Origin: an uncultured Roseburia sp.
GTDB lineage: Bacteria; Bacillota; Clostridia; Lachnospirales; Lachnospiraceae
NCBI GenBank assembly: GCA_947564465.1
Contig: CANOCV010000022.1
Coordinates: 1-46,062 of the forward strand
Direction: 5' to 3'
Length of the DNA: 46,062 nucleotides
The notes under the pieces: generated by a model
Told to the model about the DNA's origin: nothing
The model's input: the letters and a program-made list of their open reading frames with translations, nothing else
Database searches by the model: none
Translations under genes and position numbers: made by a program
Shown: positions 43,222 through 46,062 of the stretch, one piece after another
How the letters are laid out: the number at the start of each line of letters is the position of its first letter
How positions within the stretch are numbered: the stretch's first letter is position 1

Positions 43222-44112
43222 TTATTTTTCTCTATGTATTAAATAGGATAAAAGCTCCGCCAAAAATTCATTCTTTACAACAAGCGCTTCTAATTTTTTT
43301 ATGGCCTCCAGAGACAGACGCTCCACATCCTTCGCCGACTTTTCAAGTCCCTCGTATGTAACATAGGTCGCCTTGCCGTTCTTTTCATCACTGCCAACCG
43401 GCTTTCCGAGAACTTCCCCCGTACTTGTCACATCTAAGATATCGTCCTGTATCTGAAACGCAAGACCGACGCAGTTCGCAATCTCCGAAATTTGATTCTG
43501 CTCGTTTCTGGTCGCTCCCGCCAAGATCGCCCCAATCAACATAGAGGCTTCTATCAACGCCCCCGTCTTTAAGCGGTAAATAAAATCAAGCTGCTCTCTT
43601 GTAACTTCCTTTGTCCCGTCAGTCTCTATGTCAACGGTCTGTCCCCCAATCATACCGTATATTCCGGCTTTCGAAGAAAGTACCTGAAGCGCTCTTACAA
43701 CGTTACGATTCTCCGGCTCAATCTCCAACGCCCCGACTGCCGTCTCAAACGCCAGATTTAAAAGTCCGTCCCCGGCCAAGATTCCAATCGCCTCTCCGTA
43801 GACAACATGCGTTGTCTTACGGCCGCGCCTGTATTCATCATTATCCATCGCCGGAAGATCATCATGCACCAGAGAATACGTGTGAATCATTTCAATGGCC
43901 GCCATAAACGGCTCAATCACTTCCGACTTACCGCCAAACATGCGGTACGTCTCCTGCATCAGCATCGGACGCAAACGTTTTCCGCCCGCCTTTACACTGT
44001 AATTCATCGCTTCGATGACCGTTTTTTGATATCCCGTCTCCTTTGGCAGATATTTTCCTATAATTTCCTCAATTGCTGCTGCCCGAAGGGCGATTTGTTC
44101 CTTTATCTCCAT
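43222..44112 (-). CDS. ispA: farnesyl/geranylgeranyl diphosphate synthase
   Basis: 296 residues. All-helical prenyl transferase with the first Asp-rich motif DDLPAMDNDEYRRG (about 83-96) and the second, QIQDDILD (about 220). KAGGKRLRPML binds the diphosphate. Condenses isopentenyl diphosphate with allylic partners; the exact chain length cannot be set from sequence. It follows xseB by 9 nt. Confidence 0.95.
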   Translation of the reverse strand: MEIKEQIALRAAAIEEIIGKYLPKETGYQKTVIEAMNYSVKAGGKRLRPMLMQETYRMFGGKSEVIEPFMAAIEMIHTYSLVHDDLPAMDNDEYRRGRKTTHVVYGEAIGILAGDGLLNLAFETAVGALEIEPENRNVVRALQVLSSKAGIYGMIGGQTVDIETDGTKEVTREQLDFIYRLKTGALIEASMLIGAILAGATRNEQNQISEIANCVGLAFQIQDDILDVTSTGEVLGKPVGSDEKNGKATYVTYEGLEKSAKDVERLSLEAIKKLEALVVKNEFLAELLSYLIHREK

Positions 44113-44121
44113 CTCAGACTC

Positions 44122-44364
44122 CTATAAGATTTCTAATTCTCCCTGCTCATTTAACACAAGCATCTGCTTTTCAACCTTTTCTATCTTATCATTACATTCT
44201 TTTATCTTTTTCATTCCCTTTTCATACATTTTAAATGCATCTTCCAAAGAAACGTCCGCTTCTTCCAGCCCGCCGATCAGCTCTTCAATCTGCAAAAAGC
44301 ATTCCTCCAATGTTTCCTCGCTCTTCTCACTTTGTTCCTTCTCATTCTCTGCTTTCTGTCGCAT
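44122..44364 (-). CDS. xseB: exodeoxyribonuclease VII small subunit
   Basis: 80 residues, usual size. The pattern LEECFLQIEELIGGLEEADVSLEDAFKMYEKGM is the XseB signature. Several XseB chains bind the helical region of XseA. Its start lies inside the end of xseA (23-nt overlap) with GGAGAGGAG upstream, keeping the subunits coupled. Confidence 0.95.
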   Translation of the reverse strand: MRQKAENEKEQSEKSEETLEECFLQIEELIGGLEEADVSLEDAFKMYEKGMKKIKECNDKIEKVEKQMLVLNEQGELEIL

Positions 44365-45577
44365 TGTTGCTCCTCTCCTTTCCCTCTGTCCGAGTCACAG
44401 AGGCATAGATTGTTCCGTTGAGTACATGAATCCCCAGCTCCTCACCGGTCTGCACCTGGTGAATATCATGAATCCCTCTCCCGCTTCGCCCTGCAACAAA
44501 TGCATACCCCTGCCAAAGCCTTTTCAGCGGAGAAAGTCCGTCCAGCTTGCCTGCAAAAAACTCCAGCTGCCGCTTTCTTGCTAAGAGCAGATCACGCATC
44601 CCCCGCTCCAGCTTTTCCTCCAGGCTCATTGCATACTGGCGTTTCTGATTCAGCCGATTCCTCGGACTTAAATATTTCAGCTGCTTTTGCAGCTGCTCTA
44701 GCTGCCTGTGTGCCCCTGTAAGCTGCGCACCCATATTCTTCTCCAAAAGAACGCGGCAGTTTCCAAGTCTCTCATAAAATGCACGGATATCAAAAACCGC
44801 AAGCTCCGCTGCCGCTGAGGGCGTCGGCGCGCGCATATCCGCAACATAATCAATAATCGTTGTGTCCGTCTCATGTCCCACCGCTGAAATTACAGGCGTC
44901 TCACATTCAAATACGGCCCTCGCCACGATTTCCTCATTAAACGCCCACAAGTCCTCAATCGAGCCGCCGCCTCTCCCGACAATCAATACGTCGAGCCCCA
45001 TATCATCAAGCGCATGGATACCGTTTACAATGCTGGCCGCCGCACCCTCCCCCTGCACCAATGCGGGGTATAAAATCAGCTGCACATATGGGTTTCTCCT
45101 GCCGGAAATATTGCGGATATCCTGGATGGCCGCGCCGGTAGATGCCGTCACAATACCCACACGCATTGCAAACTCAGGAATCGGCTTTTTATATTCCGGA
45201 GCAAACATTCCCATTTCCTCCAGCTCTTTTTTGAGCGCCTCGTATCTTAAGTATAATTCTCCCGTTCCCGCCGGAATAATTTCTCTGGCGTATAACTGGT
45301 ATTTGCCGTCCCTCTCATAGACTTCTATGGAACCGGATGCCACGATATGATCTCCGTCGCGCATCGGAAAGGATAGTCCTTTGCGGTTCCCCGCAAACAT
45401 TACCGCATTTAATGCGCTGCCCTCGTCCTTAATCGTAAAATAAATATGGCCCGACGTGTGATACTTGCAGTTTGACACTTCCCCGCTTACCGAAATGCGG
45501 TGCAGCATAAAATCCTGTGCGAACATATTCTTTATATATTGATTTATCTTCGCTACACTATATATATTCTTTGTCAT
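44342..45577 (-). CDS. xseA: exodeoxyribonuclease VII large subunit
   Basis: 411 residues. N-terminal OB-fold (about 1-105, [21 protein letters not shown]). The catalytic region has [18 protein letters not shown] and [19 protein letters not shown] long coiled coil and a basic C-terminal end follow. Degrades single-stranded DNA to oligonucleotides. The ATG overlaps the nusB stop (ATGA). Confidence 0.96.
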   Translation of the reverse strand: MTKNIYSVAKINQYIKNMFAQDFMLHRISVSGEVSNCKYHTSGHIYFTIKDEGSALNAVMFAGNRKGLSFPMRDGDHIVASGSIEVYERDGKYQLYAREIIPAGTGELYLRYEALKKELEEMGMFAPEYKKPIPEFAMRVGIVTASTGAAIQDIRNISGRRNPYVQLILYPALVQGEGAAASIVNGIHALDDMGLDVLIVGRGGGSIEDLWAFNEEIVARAVFECETPVISAVGHETDTTIIDYVADMRAPTPSAAAELAVFDIRAFYERLGNCRVLLEKNMGAQLTGAHRQLEQLQKQLKYLSPRNRLNQKRQYAMSLEEKLERGMRDLLLARKRQLEFFAGKLDGLSPLKRLWQGYAFVAGRSGRGIHDIHQVQTGEELGIHVLNGTIYASVTRTEGKERSNNATESRE

Positions 45578-45969
45578 GCAATCTTTGCCAATACCCCGTT
45601 AATAAATGAAGGCGAATCGTCGGCGCCATACCGCTTCGCAAGCTCCACCGCCTCGTTAATCGCCACCCCGACCGGGATATCCTCCTCATATTTCATTTCA
45701 TACACAGCCAGTCTGATGATGGTAAGCTCCACCTTCCCCATCCTCGTCGTCTTCCAGCCATGTGCCGCCTCATTGATCAATTGGTCAATTTCCTCAAGTC
45801 TTGCCAGTACATCATCACACTTATGCTCCATATAGCTCTGATTGGCTTTCGTAGCAGTCTCCACCCCGTCCAGCGACAAATGAAACTGTTCTTTGATATC
45901 CGCTTCCTCATAAAATTCTATACGGAATAGCATCTTAAAAATCTGTTCCCTAAGTTCTCTTCTATTCAT
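45574..45969 (-). CDS. nusB: transcription antitermination factor NusB
   Basis: 131 residues from [11 protein letters not shown], chosen for GAGAGG 7 nt upstream; an extra 28 in-frame codons run through the dispersed repeat and are not coding. Helical NusB fold with [21 protein letters not shown] and [30 protein letters not shown]. Acts with NusE/S10 on rRNA boxA. First gene in the window of the long operon. Confidence 0.95.
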   Translation of the reverse strand: MNRRELREQIFKMLFRIEFYEEADIKEQFHLSLDGVETATKANQSYMEHKCDDVLARLEEIDQLINEAAHGWKTTRMGKVELTIIRLAVYEMKYEEDIPVGVAINEAVELAKRYGADDSPSFINGVLAKIA

Positions 45970-45991
45970 ACTGGTTCCTCTCAATAATGTC

Positions 45992-46062
45992 TTTCCTATA
46001 ATAAATAGAACAAAAGTGCGCTTCGCACACCCTCGCGGATTAACAACTTTCAATGCGCAGCT
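45992..46062. repeat. second copy of the structured repeat, cut by the window edge
   Basis: 46006-46062 matches 1414-1470 at 56 of 57 positions. Its terminus is TTTCCTATAATA (45992-46003) plus a few extra bases, instead of TTTCCTATGATA. It lies 22 nt upstream of the nusB ATG, in the same relation to the minus strand as the first copy. The rest continues off the window. Confidence 0.75.

Noticed and set aside
45970..46053. 28-codon N-terminal extension of nusB
   Set aside because: It translates the dispersed repeat. The internal ATG with GAGAGG gives the usual NusB length.
1..46062. CRISPR array, prophage or insertion sequence with transposase
   Set aside because: No regularly spaced direct repeats, no integrase, transposase or phage structural genes were found. 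The only repeats are the short elements listed.

Overview
This 46-kb window reads as chromosome of a spore-forming, gut-type Clostridia, most likely family Lachnospiraceae. The evidence is gene content and order: spo0A and spoIVB sit beside a recN-argR-nadK-tlyA-dxs-ispA-xseBA-nusB string. Other hallmarks are an archaeal-type Asd, QueH, a DUF1540 protein, DUF5688, a TipAS-type MerR regulator, AGGAGG-like ribosome binding sites and moderate G+C. I see no prophage, plasmid, transposase or CRISPR array. Genus-level placement is not supported.

Left part (1-11.9 kb, mostly minus strand): the 5' end of an off-window gene with a cluster of Spo0A-like boxes, a zinc-dependent phospholipase C-like protein, a two-repeat DUF1540 protein, a structured non-coding repeat, thrS behind a SEC-C protein, a PAS/HD-GYP signalling protein, a small membrane protein, a chemotaxis receptor, and a Gld-type ABC operon (ATPase, fused permease/GldG protein, short DUF4340 protein).

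Middle (12-28.2 kb): a domain-permuted GH3 glycosidase divergent from an AraC regulator, then purA, a MATE pump, degV, a possible HPr-like small protein, asd, argH and queH. Next come a two-gene ABC importer without a binding protein, a second MATE pump with a membrane partner, tRNA-Thr(CGT) and a TipAS regulator whose promoter has the MerR-type 19-bp spacer.

Right part (28.3-46.06 kb): a complete polyamine uptake operon (cupin-HTH regulator, potA, potB, potC, potD) and a DUF5688 gene on the plus strand. Then, on the minus strand, come glgA, spo0A, spoIVB and a tightly packed housekeeping operon nusB-xseA-xseB-ispA-dxs-tlyA-nadK-argR-recN. Several of its genes overlap or lie within about 20 nt, implying co-transcription of DNA repair, isoprenoid, NADP and arginine-control functions leading into the sporulation genes.

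The most notable unexplained structure is a palindromic-ended repeat at 1404-1551. Its left half recurs almost perfectly (56/57) at the right edge of the window, just upstream of nusB. Other non-coding signals are a 38-bp perfect palindrome, a 44-nt repeat found twice just before terminator-like hairpins, and a spoIIG-like promoter arrangement at the left edge. Start codons were moved from the longest open frame wherever a ribosome binding site supported an internal start.
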